64,000 bases of DNA, taken from assembly GCA_027078745.1 (NCBI GenBank), contig JALWWO010000010.1:79758-143757 (forward strand), given 5' to 3'. A program made the translations under genes and the position numbers. This document shows, in pieces, positions 38,726 to 48,532 of the stretch. Numbering within the stretch: the stretch's first letter is position 1; every line of letters begins with the position of its first letter. Source of the stretch: Chromatiaceae bacterium (GTDB lineage Bacteria; Pseudomonadota; Gammaproteobacteria; Chromatiales; Chromatiaceae). The notes under the pieces are model-generated. The model saw nothing but the letters and a program-made list of their open reading frames with translations. It was not told where the DNA came from and ran no database searches.

Positions 38726-39208
38726 TCAGCCCTGATCCAGCTTTTTCAGGAGATCGGGTTGGACCTCGTCGAAGCGCAGGATCCGCTTGCCCCCGTGATC
38801 TTGGAGAAAGGCCTTGGCATCCGCTTCGCTCTTCAGGGGGATGAGCTCATGGCCCATGGGCCCGAGCACATCGGAACCCACCACATACCAGGCTTCCTGA
38901 GCCGGAATCCAACGCAATCCATAGTATTCCTTGACGGCGATTTGTTGAATCTCCTCCCGCCGGTGTCCGGGTGCCCATTTGGGCAGATCCAGCAGATACT
39001 TGAACAGATCTTTGGCCCCGTCGAAATAGGCCCGATGGCCATCTTTATAGACCACAGCCGCGACCCATTGGGGATATTTCGCCACGAACATGCCGCACAC
39101 CGGGCAGGTGTCCCGAGGACCGGGCTCGGGAATGCTGAAATCGCTGCCCCAACTGGACAGCGCTGGCAAGAGTAAGAGGAGGAAAAACCAGTTTTGTACT
39201 CTGTGCAT
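38726..39208 (-). CDS. NosL-family protein (secreted)
   Basis: A 160-residue protein with a signal peptide (about 1-21, core FFLLLLLPALSSWG) and a NosL domain. The metal-binding motif is CPVCGM (Cys35, Cys38, Met40), and the family pattern AYFDGAKDLFKYLL is present. NosL binds Cu(I) and delivers copper to nitrous oxide reductase. NosL relatives also occur in organisms without NosZ. The usual N-terminal lipobox is absent. The ATG at 39208 is preferred over a TTG at 39223. It ends the minus-strand redox/copper block. Confidence 0.85.
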   Translation of the reverse strand: MHRVQNWFFLLLLLPALSSWGSDFSIPEPGPRDTCPVCGMFVAKYPQWVAAVVYKDGHRAYFDGAKDLFKYLLDLPKWAPGHRREEIQQIAVKEYYGLRWIPAQEAWYVVGSDVLGPMGHELIPLKSEADAKAFLQDHGGKRILRFDEVQPDLLKKLDQG

Positions 39209-39257
39209 CCTGAGGAACTCCAAGGGTTTTGGGCCGGCACCGACCCGAGTTGATGGT

Positions 39258-39923
39258 TCAGCCTTTTTGCATCCGCTGTCGCCGTTCCGCCCGACGCTTG
39301 CGGATCATGCGGGTATCCCGCGCCATGTCGAGATAGGTCTGTTGCAGGGCTTCCTCGAAATCTCCCAGCTTGCCCCCCTGCTTTTCTTGGGTGGCTGCTG
39401 CCAGGGCGCGATCGCCGAAGGCCCGCTTGCTGTTTGCAGTCATGGTGCCCCGCAGCTTGCTGCCGATGAGGTAGATGGCCTTTTCCACGGGGATCAGGGG
39501 TTTGATGGACTGGGTTGCGCCGGAATCCGCTGCATAGATAGCTTTGGGGCCCCGATCTAGGTTCAACATCAGGCTGATGGCCAGGCAGTGGATGGAGCAG
39601 GTGCCATCCACCAGATCATCTTCATAATGGACCAGATGGCGGGAATGGTGCCATTGGGTTCGGCTCATGCCGCAGTAGGGGCACCGCGGGTATTTCTCCA
39701 ATTCTCGTTGCAGGGGTGCCGGGTCCGGCGGGGTCTTGGGAATGAACTGCAAGGGCGTGCCGTCGCCTTCACAGCGTTCGCCAGCTTCTACCCAACCCTT
39801 CCCGGGTACCAGCGCCCCGATGCTGCTCGCATCGGCCAACAGGGGCACCGTGGCCGCTGTCAGTCCTAGGGTGCCGAATCCCTTCAGCAGGGTTCTGCGC
39901 TTGGGATCGTGATCGCTACACAT
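39258..39923 (-). CDS. Tat-exported NosL-like protein
   Basis: A 221-residue second NosL-type protein. The N-terminus has a twin-arginine motif (KRRTLLKGFGTLGL) and a hydrophobic stretch, so Tat export is likely. The metal motif is CPYCGM (Cys81, Cys84, Met86), followed by a second cysteine pair in DGTCSIHCLA. The C-terminal 40 residues are very basic (RDTRMIRKRRAERRQRMQ), unusual for NosL. Tat export suggests folding or metal loading before transport. Confidence 0.82.
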   Translation of the reverse strand: MCSDHDPKRRTLLKGFGTLGLTAATVPLLADASSIGALVPGKGWVEAGERCEGDGTPLQFIPKTPPDPAPLQRELEKYPRCPYCGMSRTQWHHSRHLVHYEDDLVDGTCSIHCLAISLMLNLDRGPKAIYAADSGATQSIKPLIPVEKAIYLIGSKLRGTMTANSKRAFGDRALAAATQEKQGGKLGDFEEALQQTYLDMARDTRMIRKRRAERRQRMQKG

Positions 39924-39947
39924 CGCATTGACTCCACAGTTTGAGGA

Positions 39948-40568
39948 TCATCCGTTGGCAAGCCCCCGCATGATCTGGAAGAAGGTCCAACCTTCGTACA
40001 GGGTCCAAAGACCCAGAAAGAGCACCAGCACCCCCCCGAATCGGGCGCCGGCGCGGTTCATCGCATAACCGAGTCGGGCGCTGCCCAGGCTCAGCAAAGC
40101 CATGAGCAGGGTGCCCAGTCCGAAGGCACCCATGAGCAGGGCGGCTTTCAGGGGATCGGCACTGGACGCCGCGCGGATCCCCACGGAAAACACCAGGCTA
40201 CAGGGCATCAATCCGTTGAGCATTCCGGCGGCGGCTGCCGTCCGAACGCGGGCGGGACAGCCCTGCTTGGGCCGAAGGATTCCATCCAAACCCAAGCCCG
40301 AGATCCAGAGACCAGCCCCCATCATGAGCAGGCCTTGCCCCTTGCCCAACAGACCGGTCTGCACCAGCACTCGCCCGGCCAAAGCGCCCAGGGTGCCCAA
40401 GAGCACATAGGTGCCGATCCGCGCGCCGTGATAGGCCAGCACTGATCTGAACCCTGCCCCGCGATGCAGAAAGAAGCCACCGGCGAGACCGCTGCACATG
40501 CCCAAGCAATGGGGAATCCCGAGCAGACCGGTGATGAAGGCTAAGCCCAGGGTGAATTCCCCGTTCAC
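39948..40568 (-). CDS. CcdA/SafE-like membrane protein (COG2836 type)
   Basis: A 206-residue membrane protein with about six hydrophobic segments and two conserved motifs, GIPHCLGMCSG (Cys21, Cys25) and GLMPCSLVFSVGI. These mark the DsbD_2/sulfite exporter-like family often found with cytochrome oxidase or copper maturation genes. Cysteine placement would allow thiol transfer or metal movement across the membrane. The start is GTG, overlapping the TlpA-like stop as GTGA. Confidence 0.82.
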   Translation of the reverse strand: MNGEFTLGLAFITGLLGIPHCLGMCSGLAGGFFLHRGAGFRSVLAYHGARIGTYVLLGTLGALAGRVLVQTGLLGKGQGLLMMGAGLWISGLGLDGILRPKQGCPARVRTAAAAGMLNGLMPCSLVFSVGIRAASSADPLKAALLMGAFGLGTLLMALLSLGSARLGYAMNRAGARFGGVLVLFLGLWTLYEGWTFFQIMRGLANG

Positions 40569-41053
40569 AAAAGATCTTCCACCAGTTTCCGAAAGAGCGT
40601 CGGGCTGGATTCTCCCAAGACCTTGGTGGCCACGCGGCCTTGCCGGTCGATGAGCACTGTGGTGGGCAAGCCGATGACCCCGTAGGCCTGGGCCACCTGG
40701 CCCGATGGATCCAAGAGCACGGGATAAGAAATCCCCAAGCGATCCACAAAGCGCTGGGCCTTCGCCCGATCCTGGCGCACATTGATGGCGAGGATTTCCA
40801 ACCCCTTCGGCCCGTGGCTCTGATAGATCGGCTCGATCTCTTGCATCTCCGTCTTACAAAAGGGGCACCAGTCCGCCCAGAACCTTAGGGCGACCACTTT
40901 TCCCGAGAGATCTGTTGGAAAATCGAGGGTTTCCCCGGACAGATTCTGGAGCTGAAAGGCGGGCGCCAGCTGACCGGGGGTCAGTTGCGGACTTTTCTCA
41001 CCGCAGGCGCTGAGGAGCAAGCTGACTAAGAAAAAAAGGCGGAACCACCGCAT
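40565..41053 (-). CDS. TlpA/ResA-like thioredoxin lipoprotein
   Basis: A 162-residue protein. A lipobox LLSAC (Cys17) implies lipidation. The thioredoxin-fold active site is WADWCPFCKTEM (Cys63, Cys66), and the cis-proline loop is IGLPTTVLID. Such proteins reduce disulfides in apocytochromes or copper chaperones in the periplasm. With the upstream and downstream genes it would supply reducing power to the NosL-like Cys motifs. The latter point is inference. Confidence 0.9.
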   Translation of the reverse strand: MRWFRLFFLVSLLLSACGEKSPQLTPGQLAPAFQLQNLSGETLDFPTDLSGKVVALRFWADWCPFCKTEMQEIEPIYQSHGPKGLEILAINVRQDRAKAQRFVDRLGISYPVLLDPSGQVAQAYGVIGLPTTVLIDRQGRVATKVLGESSPTLFRKLVEDLL

Positions 41054-42049
41054 CTATAGCAGCACCAGATGAGAATGAAATATGGCATAGGCGGATAAAC
41101 CGTAGAAAACGCCGAATCCCGCCAGGGCAATCCCCGCGAGAAAACGGCTTTCCCTGGGCACGACCTCCGCCAGGCTCGGCACGTTGCGCCAGCGATGAAC
41201 TAAGCTCGCTGCCAGGGCGAAGCTGAGGCCGAGGAACCAGGACAGATAAAACCCATAACCGATGTAATGATACTCGGATTGTAACAGGCAGAAGGGGCAA
41301 TGGTGATGCGGATTCTCATAGACCCAGAGGGCGATGCTGGACACCAGGACAGCTAATGCGATGGCCCCCGCAGCCCCGGCGGACAGGGAGAAATAGCCCG
41401 CACCGCGTCCTTTCCACAGAAAATAGCTGCCGGTGGCGAACAGGAGCAGGCCGCTGATGCCCAGGGCGATCAGGCTGAGACCGGGATCTAGGCTGGATAC
41501 CTGGGCGGCGACCCCCCGCCCCGCCGGCGTGAACAGAGTGCCGCAACAGGAAGTGATGAGATCGGGATGCAACCCCTGGAAAAACCGCCATTGGCTCAGG
41601 GTCTCCCAGAGGGAGAAGGGGAAGATCATCGCCAAAAAGGCGTATTTCACGCGGATCAGGGGATAATCCTTGGCCTGGTTATCCAACCGGTTGAGCAACA
41701 GCCAGATGGCCCCCAGCAGGGAGACCAGCAGTTTTAAGAACAAAGTTTGCCAACCGCCGGGCGCCGCGTTGAGCACACCGGTAGCGCACATGGCGCCCAC
41801 GAACTGGGGGGCCAGCTGGTCTGCGTTATAGATAAACAGCAGCAACCCGAGGATTTCACTGAAGAAACACCAGGTGACCAAGGTAGCGATGAGATAGGTG
41901 CGGCGCTCTAAGCGGAGCTGTAATGCACTGCCGCTGCGGAGATCCCAATGCCGCAGAATTTGAATGCCGAATCCGGTGGCCAGCGCCAGCAGGGCGCTGA
42001 GGGTGAAGGAAAGACCGTTGAGCGCCAATACTGCCGGTGCCATCCCCAT
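41054..42049 (-). CDS. Polytopic membrane protein with Cys/His motifs, 331 aa
   Basis: I do not recognise a named family. There are about nine hydrophobic segments, an SCCG pair (Cys168-Cys169) and a striking HHHCPFCLL motif (His248-250, Cys251, Cys254) near a membrane boundary, plus AMCATGVLN. The HHHCPFC cluster suggests metal binding or redox exchange. It abuts the TlpA-like gene (stop next to start) and is the first gene of the block, so a role in copper or thiol handling with the NosL-like proteins is likely but unproven. Its promoter region overlaps the 3' end of a decayed glycosyltransferase gene. Confidence 0.8.
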   Translation of the reverse strand: MGMAPAVLALNGLSFTLSALLALATGFGIQILRHWDLRSGSALQLRLERRTYLIATLVTWCFFSEILGLLLFIYNADQLAPQFVGAMCATGVLNAAPGGWQTLFLKLLVSLLGAIWLLLNRLDNQAKDYPLIRVKYAFLAMIFPFSLWETLSQWRFFQGLHPDLITSCCGTLFTPAGRGVAAQVSSLDPGLSLIALGISGLLLFATGSYFLWKGRGAGYFSLSAGAAGAIALAVLVSSIALWVYENPHHHCPFCLLQSEYHYIGYGFYLSWFLGLSFALAASLVHRWRNVPSLAEVVPRESRFLAGIALAGFGVFYGLSAYAIFHSHLVLL

Positions 42050-42065
42050 ACGGTTGAGCCCTCTG

Positions 42066-43243
42066 CTAAGCTTCTCTTTTCCTAGTGTACCGGATCGCTT
42101 CCATTCTTTGAGTGGAGTTGCTCAGTCTGCTTGGACAGTGGAGAGAATGTATCGCTGCACAGAATTTTGAACAATCTACGATTCCCTGTCCTTCGTGGTT
42201 CGAACGATCAGCGAAGTAGGCATAATGCTTCCCACCGACCAAGCTTGCTATCGGAGAAAAGAAATCTAGAAAGGCATCTTCTTGGAAAATTTCGATTACT
42301 ATGGGCTATTTGAAAAAATTAAATTAGTAAATCCAGTCCCGTGCGGGCCGACAATAATTTGCGCTTGATGAAAGAGATAGATTTGATCGTCCAACAAAAG
42401 ATTGCCTAATATAACTGTAGAAACCCAGTTTCTCTAATGCATCTGCAACTTCCTCTTCATTAAAAATTCGGTTCCTTTTTTGCTCTCAGCTCTACTGATA
42501 AATAAGCGACGTGGTACATTTTTTTGGTTGGGGCTATATTCGGGAATGTTCTTTCCCGTAACCACTGTATGGTTGAGGGTGCAGGCGGCATAGTTCCCGA
42601 TGGTTTATGCTATGAGGGGATATATAGCGTATCTACCGGAAGATGTTCTTCCGAATATTCCTCATAGGAGCCCTTATGATAGCCGAGAAGTTCTAAATAA
42701 CGCTTCTGCCATGCTGCAAGCCCAGCCGGCAGAAGCAGCGTTGGTCTTTTAGTAATGGATTCATAACTGCGGATACAGGGAAGGCAATCTGTAACCCAAT
42801 GATAATAATTGAATGGAACGGATTGCTGAGGGGGAAAAATTCGCCATTCCGCCTTTGTGGAATGGTAAAAAGCTATTAAACAGAATATGAAATGGCTTGA
42901 GGGTCTTTTGGCGGCTAAGCATAGTGAACTCTGTCCCATGGGTGTGCTCTGTAATGATCCTCCTATTCCTCGTAACAGGCGTTGCTCGGCAACCCAACAG
43001 ACGGCAATCACGGATAGCATATAACTTGATCTTTGGCCACCAGGGGGTTTGATGAGTTGAAATATCTCCCTTACGATTAAGGAACCTGCTTGGGGTTAAA
43101 GAAGAGCATTCCCGATCTTGAATCTCTTTTACAAACGATCTATCCGGGAGTTCACCCCTTTCTATGGTAAGGACTTTGCCAAGTAAGACCTTCAACTTGT
43201 GTCGGTACCTAAGTATTTTCTTAATTGTATTGATTATACACAT
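42066..43243 (-). pseudogene. Decayed GT61-family glycosyltransferase
   Basis: Joining minus-strand frames gives a near full-length GT61 (DUF563) protein: PKIKLYAIRDCRLLG; then VPFNYYHWVTDCLP and LLLPAGLAAWQKRYLELLGY; then RRLFISRAESKK; NRIFNEEEVADALEKLGF; QIYLFHQAQIIVGPHGTGFT; and PIVIEIFQED to a TAG at 42066. Each piece is in a different frame or follows a stop (TAG near 42610), so at least four frameshifts are needed. The stretch is clearly more AT-rich than its surroundings, suggesting acquisition by transfer and then loss. Sequencing error at A/T runs could explain some shifts but hardly all. Confidence 0.8.
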
Positions 43244-43471
43244 AGGAATCGAACTTAATTATCTCTGTTGAATAGTGGATCGAATCCAAATAGATTCGGC
43301 ATTTTATCCTGTCAAGGGTAAATCAGATGCGTTCGCTAGTCATCGATCTGAAAGCCCAGCTCAGAGTACTAGCATCTTAGGAGCCCCGCCGAGATACCGC
43401 CAGCCCCTGCGCACAAACCTCCAAGACCCTCTGATAAAATCTCCAAATCACCGTTTGAACCTCAGGAATCC
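43244..43471. other. Intergenic space upstream of the GT2 gene
   Basis: About 230 bases between the start of the GT61 pseudogene and the divergent GT2 gene. Composition shifts from AT-rich near 43250 to GC-rich near 43380, marking the edge of the atypical segment. No gene or clear promoter is recognised. Confidence 0.5.
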
Positions 43472-44374
43472 ATGCCGAAACCCTCCATCGCCCTGAGTGT
43501 GATTGTGGTGAACTTCAATGCAGGGGCCCTGCTCAGCCGATGCGTGGGCGCCGTGCTGGAGTCCTTCGCCGAAGTCGAAATCTATGTGAGCGACAACGGT
43601 TCCTCCGATCAGAGCCTTGCCCAGCTTCGCGCTCGATATGGGCGGGATCCCAGATTGCACATCCTGGAAAATCGGGCCAATCTGGGCTTTGCTCGAGCCA
43701 ACAATCTAGCGCTGGAGCAGACCCGCGCCCCCTTTCTCCTCTTTCTCAATCCGGATTGCATCGTGCAGCCGAATACCTTGCATCGCATGATCCGCTTTAT
43801 GGAAAGCATGCCCCAGGCAGGCATGGCGGGCTGTGTGATCCGCAATCCCGACGGCACAGAACAGGTGGCCAGCCGGCGCACCATCCCCGATCCTTGGGTG
43901 GCCTTGGTGCGCTTTCTCTACCTCGATCGGATTTGGCCGGACCTGGTAGGCGGCAAGCGCCTCAACCGCACGGATGAGCCGCTGCCCGAAGCGCCCGTGG
44001 CAGTGGAAGCCATTTCCGGTTCCTTCATGCTGGTCCGGCGGGAAGCCTTGGCCTCGGTGGGTCCCCTGGATGAAGGCTATTTCCTGCATTGCGAAGATCT
44101 GGATTGGTTCGTGCGCTTTCGCCAGGGAGGTTGGCAGATTTACCTGGTGCCTGATGCGGAGGTGGTCCATTACAAGGGGGCTTGCAGCCTACGCCGGCCC
44201 ATCGCGGTGGAGTGGCACAAGCACCGGGGCATGGTGCGTTTCTTCCGAAAGTTTCAATCTCAAAGGCACTCCATGCCCTTCCGCCTGTTGGTGATGCTGG
44301 GCATCTGGGCGCATTTTCTCGCCGTCCTGATCCCCCAAAGCCTCCGCCAACTGAAGCAAGGGGGAAAAGCCTGA
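43472..44374 (+). CDS. GT2 glycosyltransferase (rhamnosyltransferase-like)
   Basis: A 300-residue family 2 glycosyltransferase. It has the GT-A fold start LSVIVVNFNAGALL, nucleotide-binding DNGSSDQS, the metal-binding region LFLNPDCIVQP, and the acceptor-side motif GSFMLVRREAL...DEGYFLHCEDLDWFVR. The pattern is that of WbbL-type rhamnosyltransferases acting on lipid-linked polysaccharide. A hydrophobic C-terminal segment may anchor it to the membrane. The stop overlaps the next start as TGATG. Confidence 0.9.
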   Translation: MPKPSIALSVIVVNFNAGALLSRCVGAVLESFAEVEIYVSDNGSSDQSLAQLRARYGRDPRLHILENRANLGFARANNLALEQTRAPFLLFLNPDCIVQPNTLHRMIRFMESMPQAGMAGCVIRNPDGTEQVASRRTIPDPWVALVRFLYLDRIWPDLVGGKRLNRTDEPLPEAPVAVEAISGSFMLVRREALASVGPLDEGYFLHCEDLDWFVRFRQGGWQIYLVPDAEVVHYKGACSLRRPIAVEWHKHRGMVRFFRKFQSQRHSMPFRLLVMLGIWAHFLAVLIPQSLRQLKQGGKA

Positions 44375-45438
44375 TGGAAAAGTGCGGGCAGAACTGGCGG
44401 GGAAAAAAGGTGCTGGTCACCGGCGCCACCGGTCGAATCGGGCGGTTTCTGGTAGCTGCCCTGTTGGAACAGAGGGCGGAAGTGAGGATTCTGACCCGCA
44501 GACCTCGCCCAGATCTTTGGGAAGACGCCCCGCTCCGCTATCATCTGGGGGACATGACCCAGCCCGATCGATTTCCGGCCCTGCTCCAGGGTGTGCAATA
44601 CCTCTTCCACCTGGCCAGCCATCAGCCCGCTCCGGGCACCCTGAACCCCTATGAAGATCCTCTGCATTGGAAAGTGACGGCGGAGGGCACCGAACACTTG
44701 GTCCGAGCAGCCGCTCGGGCGGGGGTAGAACGGCTGATCTATTTCAGCAGCATCAAGGCGGTCGGAGAGATCACCGGCAGGCAATCGGGCCCCTTGGATG
44801 AAGATAGCCCTGCCCGCCCCAGCACCTGCTATGGTCGGGCCAAGCGGCAGGCGGAAATTTTTGTGTTGGAAGCCGATGATCCCGAGGGGATGCGCACCAG
44901 CGTGCTGCGGCTGCCCATGGTCTACGGGCTGCCGGGGCGCGGCAATCTGCCGCGGATGATCCAGGCCATCGCCCGCCACCGGTTTCCCCCCTGGCCCAAG
45001 CTCGAAAACCGGCGTACCGCCATTCATGTGGCGGACGCAGTCGCCGCCGCTCTGCTGGTGGCCCAGCATCCTCGGGCAGCCGGACGGCTCTACTTCGTCC
45101 ACGACGGGGAGCCCTATTCCACCCGCTGGCTCTACGAACAGATCTGTTTAGCCCTGGGCCGCCCGATTCCCCGCTGGACCCTACCTTTCTGGCTGCTCAA
45201 GCTCGCCGCCCTGCTGGGGGATATTGGGCAGGCCATCAGCGGTCGACCCATGCCCCTGAATCGGGAGGGCTTGGATAAACTCACCGCTAACGCCTGGTAC
45301 AGCATGGCGCGGATTCAGCGGGAACTGGGCTTTGTGCCTCAGCACTGCCTGCGCACGGAGCTCGCAAACCTTGTGCAGACTTTCAAGGCCGGCGCATTCT
45401 CCCCCAGAGCAGGAGCACAGCCCCCAGGGCGAAGCTGA
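44374..45438 (+). CDS. NAD-dependent epimerase/dehydratase
   Basis: An extended SDR of 354 residues. It has the NAD site [20 protein letters not shown], the catalytic triad around [10 protein letters not shown] and [10 protein letters not shown] (YxxxK-like YGRAK), and the [12 protein letters not shown] block. It probably modifies a nucleotide or lipid-linked sugar in the same pathway as the GT2 enzyme. The start is set at 44374 by overlap with that gene. The last 56 bases overlap the convergent ubiB gene. Confidence 0.85.
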   Translation: MEKCGQNWRGKKVLVTGATGRIGRFLVAALLEQRAEVRILTRRPRPDLWEDAPLRYHLGDMTQPDRFPALLQGVQYLFHLASHQPAPGTLNPYEDPLHWKVTAEGTEHLVRAAARAGVERLIYFSSIKAVGEITGRQSGPLDEDSPARPSTCYGRAKRQAEIFVLEADDPEGMRTSVLRLPMVYGLPGRGNLPRMIQAIARHRFPPWPKLENRRTAIHVADAVAAALLVAQHPRAAGRLYFVHDGEPYSTRWLYEQICLALGRPIPRWTLPFWLLKLAALLGDIGQAISGRPMPLNREGLDKLTANAWYSMARIQRELGFVPQHCLRTELANLVQTFKAGAFSPRAGAQPPGRS

Positions 45439-47041
45439 ACAGGCCCAATCCCCGGGCAGTGGCGGGGGAGAGCAGGGCACCCGGGCCGAGGACGAGCAGC
45501 AAGGTGCCCGCCAAGAGCAGGGCGCTGCCTTCCACCGCATTTCGATGGCCCATCCGTTCCCGCCGCAAGGCTTCCCGCAATTGCTCGGTCTCTTCACAGC
45601 GACTGCGGGCGCTCAAGATCTGCTGCTGAAAGCCGGATAGCACTTGATAGGCTAGCAGGGGCCATTCCGGCAGCTGCTCGGACAGGGGATTGAGGTTTTC
45701 CCTAGTGCGTCGGAGGAAGGCGCGCGGCCCCACCTGATGGCGCATCCAGCGTTCTAGAAAGGGTTTCGCCGTGGTCCAGAGATCCAGTTCCGGATAGAGC
45801 TGCCGCCCCAGACCCTCGATGTTGAGCAGGGTCTTTTGCAGCAGCACCAATTGGGGCTGAATCTCCATGTCGAACCGCCGAGCGGTCTGGAACAGGCGCA
45901 TGAGGAAATGGCCGAAGGAGATTTCCGCCAGGGGCCGGCCGAAATAGGGTTCGCTCACCGTGCGCATGGCGGATTCGAACTCATCCACCCGGGTGCCCGG
46001 GGGCACCCAGCCGGATTCAATGTGCAGCTCCGCCACCCGCCGATAATCCCGATGGAAAAAGGCCAACAGGTTTTCCGCCAGATAGCGCTGATCCTCTGTG
46101 GTGAGGGAGCCGACGATGCCGAAATCCACGGCGATATAGCGGCCGCTGGGCTCCACGAAGATATTGCCCGGATGCATGTCCGCGTGGAAAAAATTGTGCT
46201 CGAAGACCTGTTTGAAAAAGATCTCCACGCCCCGTTCCCCGAGCAATCGCATGGAGATCCCTTGGGCCTTGAGGGCGGGCACATCGCTCACCGGTGTGCC
46301 ATAGACCCGTTCCAGCACCAGCACATTGGGCCGCGTCAGTTCCCAATAGACCTCCGGCACATAGAGCATCTCGCTGTTCTGGAAATTGCGCCGGAGCTGG
46401 CTCGCATTGGCGGCCTCCCGCATGAGATCCAGTTCATCGAAGATGGTTTTCTCGTACTCTCGCACTACCTCCAGGGGGCGCAGCCGCCGACCGTCCTTCC
46501 AGTAGCGCTGGGCTAACTCGGCGATCTGATACAGCAGATCCACATCCCGCCGGATGATCTTGGCGATCTCCGGGCGCACCACTTTGACCACCACTTCCCG
46601 ACCGTCCTTGAAGCGGGCGCTGTGCACCTGGGCGATGGAAGCAGAAGCCAGGGGCTGTTCCGAAAAGTCATCCAGCACGGCTTCGATGGGCTGTTGCCAA
46701 GCCTGTTCGATGAGGGCCCGGGCCTGGGTGCCCGGGAAGGGGGGCACGCGATCTTGGAGCTTGGCCAGCTCATCGGCCAGCTCTTCTGGCAGCAGATCCC
46801 GCCGCGTAGAGAGCAGTTGCCCGAACTTGACGAAGATCGGTCCCAGCTCCACGAGCGCTTCCCGAATGCGCACCGGATAGGGTTTCGGGGCCTTCCGGCG
46901 CAGCCAGTACCAGGGGGAGAGATAGGCGAGAAACCGCACCGGGCGGAACAGATGGGTGGCGAGGATGACTTCATCCAACCCATGGCGCAGCAACACCAGG
47001 TTGATATGAAAGAGCCGCCAGGCGATGGAGGGGCGGATCAT
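45383..47041 (-). CDS. ubiB: Ubiquinone biosynthesis kinase-like protein UbiB
   Basis: A 552-residue member of the ABC1/ADCK/UbiB atypical kinase family, needed for aerobic ubiquinone synthesis through an ATPase activity. Diagnostic motifs are [14 protein letters not shown] (KxGQ), [12 protein letters not shown] (Ala-rich loop), [11 protein letters not shown] and [11 protein letters not shown] with DFGIVG. Two hydrophobic C-terminal segments (about 500-520 and 525-545) anchor it. It follows ubiJ with an ATGA overlap, the standard ubiE-ubiJ-ubiB order. Confidence 0.96.
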   Translation of the reverse strand: MIRPSIAWRLFHINLVLLRHGLDEVILATHLFRPVRFLAYLSPWYWLRRKAPKPYPVRIREALVELGPIFVKFGQLLSTRRDLLPEELADELAKLQDRVPPFPGTQARALIEQAWQQPIEAVLDDFSEQPLASASIAQVHSARFKDGREVVVKVVRPEIAKIIRRDVDLLYQIAELAQRYWKDGRRLRPLEVVREYEKTIFDELDLMREAANASQLRRNFQNSEMLYVPEVYWELTRPNVLVLERVYGTPVSDVPALKAQGISMRLLGERGVEIFFKQVFEHNFFHADMHPGNIFVEPSGRYIAVDFGIVGSLTTEDQRYLAENLLAFFHRDYRRVAELHIESGWVPPGTRVDEFESAMRTVSEPYFGRPLAEISFGHFLMRLFQTARRFDMEIQPQLVLLQKTLLNIEGLGRQLYPELDLWTTAKPFLERWMRHQVGPRAFLRRTRENLNPLSEQLPEWPLLAYQVLSGFQQQILSARSRCEETEQLREALRRERMGHRNAVEGSALLLAGTLLLVLGPGALLSPATARGLGLFSFALGAVLLLWGRMRRP

Positions 47042-47661
47042 CCGGAACTTGCAGCCAGGTGCTGACGAAGGCGCTTCACCCGAGCTTCCAGCCGTTCCGC
47101 ATCCTCTCGGAGCTGATCCACTGCATCCAAGAAGCCTTCTACCTCATAGGCCGTGGGCAGCAGGCGGGCTTCTTCCTGCAGCATTTCCTTCAGGTCTTCC
47201 GCAAGGATTTCCCCGGTGCGCCGCATCCAGCGATCCAATCCCCGCACCGCCTCCCCGACGGGATGGGCGAGGGTGTCGCCGGTGAATCGGGCGAGCAGTT
47301 CTTCCCAGTCGATTTCCAGATCGCCCAAGAAGTCGGCGAAAGCCTGGGCGAGCCCGGGGTCGCCCTCGATCTCGATCTGTCCCGAAAAGAGCACGTCTTC
47401 CTTCCGGCCTGCCAGGCCCAACCGGCTGAAAGCCAGGGGCGTGCCCCGCAAGGTGCAATCCGGCGGTGCTTCATAGTTGCTGAAGACCTGAATGCCCTGA
47501 TCCGTGGGGATGAGGACGACTCCCAACCCCAGGCCCCGCCACTCCAAGCGCAGGATCTTTCCCGACAGGGTGGACAATCGCGCAGCTCCTTCCGGATCCA
47601 GCGCAAGCAGCCGGTTGATCATCTGTTCCAAGGCGGCGGTCAGTGGTGTTGGCACGTTCAT
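47038..47661 (-). CDS. ubiJ: Ubiquinone biosynthesis accessory factor UbiJ
   Basis: A 207-residue UbiJ. It has an SCP2-like lipid-binding domain (about 1-115; [31 protein letters not shown]) and a C-terminal coiled coil (about 165-203; [19 protein letters not shown]). It scaffolds the soluble Ubi complex and binds ubiquinone intermediates. Both ends overlap neighbours: ATGA with ubiE upstream and with ubiB downstream. Confidence 0.94.
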   Translation of the reverse strand: MNVPTPLTAALEQMINRLLALDPEGAARLSTLSGKILRLEWRGLGLGVVLIPTDQGIQVFSNYEAPPDCTLRGTPLAFSRLGLAGRKEDVLFSGQIEIEGDPGLAQAFADFLGDLEIDWEELLARFTGDTLAHPVGEAVRGLDRWMRRTGEILAEDLKEMLQEEARLLPTAYEVEGFLDAVDQLREDAERLEARVKRLRQHLAASSG

Positions 47662-48407
47662 AGCCGGTAGCCCCGATGGATGGCGACGATGCCCCCGTTG
47701 AGATTGAAATACTGACAGCGCGCGAAGCCCGCCTGTTCCATCATGTGCAACAAGGTCTCCTGATCCGGATGCATCCGGATGGATTCCGCTAGATAGCGGT
47801 AGCTCTCCGCATCCTTGGCGACGAGCTTGCCCAAGCCGGGCAGCACGGTGAAAGAATAGAGATCGTAGAGCTTGGACAACGGGCGGTTGGTGGGATGGGA
47901 GAACTCCAGGATCAGCGCCCGCCCGCCGGGCCGCAGCACCCGATACATCTCTTCCAAGGCCCGCTGCTTGTGGGTCACATTGCGCAGGCCAAAGCCGATG
48001 GTCACGCAATCAAAGCATTGATCGGGAAAGGGCTGCTGCTCCGCATTGACCTGCACATAGGACAGATTGCCCACCAAGCCCAGATCGATCAGCCGCTGGC
48101 GACCTCGGCGCAGCATGGCTTGGTTGATGTCCGTGAGCACCACTTGCCCCCGATCCCCCACCAGCGGAGCGAAGCGGGCGGCGAGATCGCCGGTGCCGCC
48201 GGCGAGATCCAGCACCCGTTCCCCGGGTCGCACCCCCGCCAGCTCCACTGTGTAGCGCTTCCAGAGGCGATGGATACCCAGGGACATGAGATCATTCATG
48301 AGGTCGTAGCGGTCGGCCACGGAATCGAACACGGCCCGCACGTGCTGGGATTTCTCTTCCACAGGCACCTGCTTGAAGCCGAAATGGGTAGTCTTAGGAT
48401 TGGACAT
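47658..48407 (-). CDS. ubiE: Ubiquinone/menaquinone C-methyltransferase UbiE
   Basis: A 249-residue class I methyltransferase catalysing the C-methylation of demethylmenaquinol or the ubiquinone benzoquinol. Motifs are [13 protein letters not shown] at the start, [21 protein letters not shown] site [15 protein letters not shown], and [16 protein letters not shown]. The start at 48407 is set by the conserved THFGF region; a longer frame to 48575 is not conserved. It is first in the ubiEJB operon. Confidence 0.96.
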   Translation of the reverse strand: MSNPKTTHFGFKQVPVEEKSQHVRAVFDSVADRYDLMNDLMSLGIHRLWKRYTVELAGVRPGERVLDLAGGTGDLAARFAPLVGDRGQVVLTDINQAMLRRGRQRLIDLGLVGNLSYVQVNAEQQPFPDQCFDCVTIGFGLRNVTHKQRALEEMYRVLRPGGRALILEFSHPTNRPLSKLYDLYSFTVLPGLGKLVAKDAESYRYLAESIRMHPDQETLLHMMEQAGFARCQYFNLNGGIVAIHRGYRL

Positions 48408-48532
48408 GGGTAATGGTTTTCCGGTCAGCATTCCGCGCAGGGAAGAGACCCCGCAGTCGCAGTGCTTCAAGATACCACTTCTTCCGGATCGGCGATCATC
48501 ATGGATGTCCCCATAGGTCTTTTTGCGCTGAC

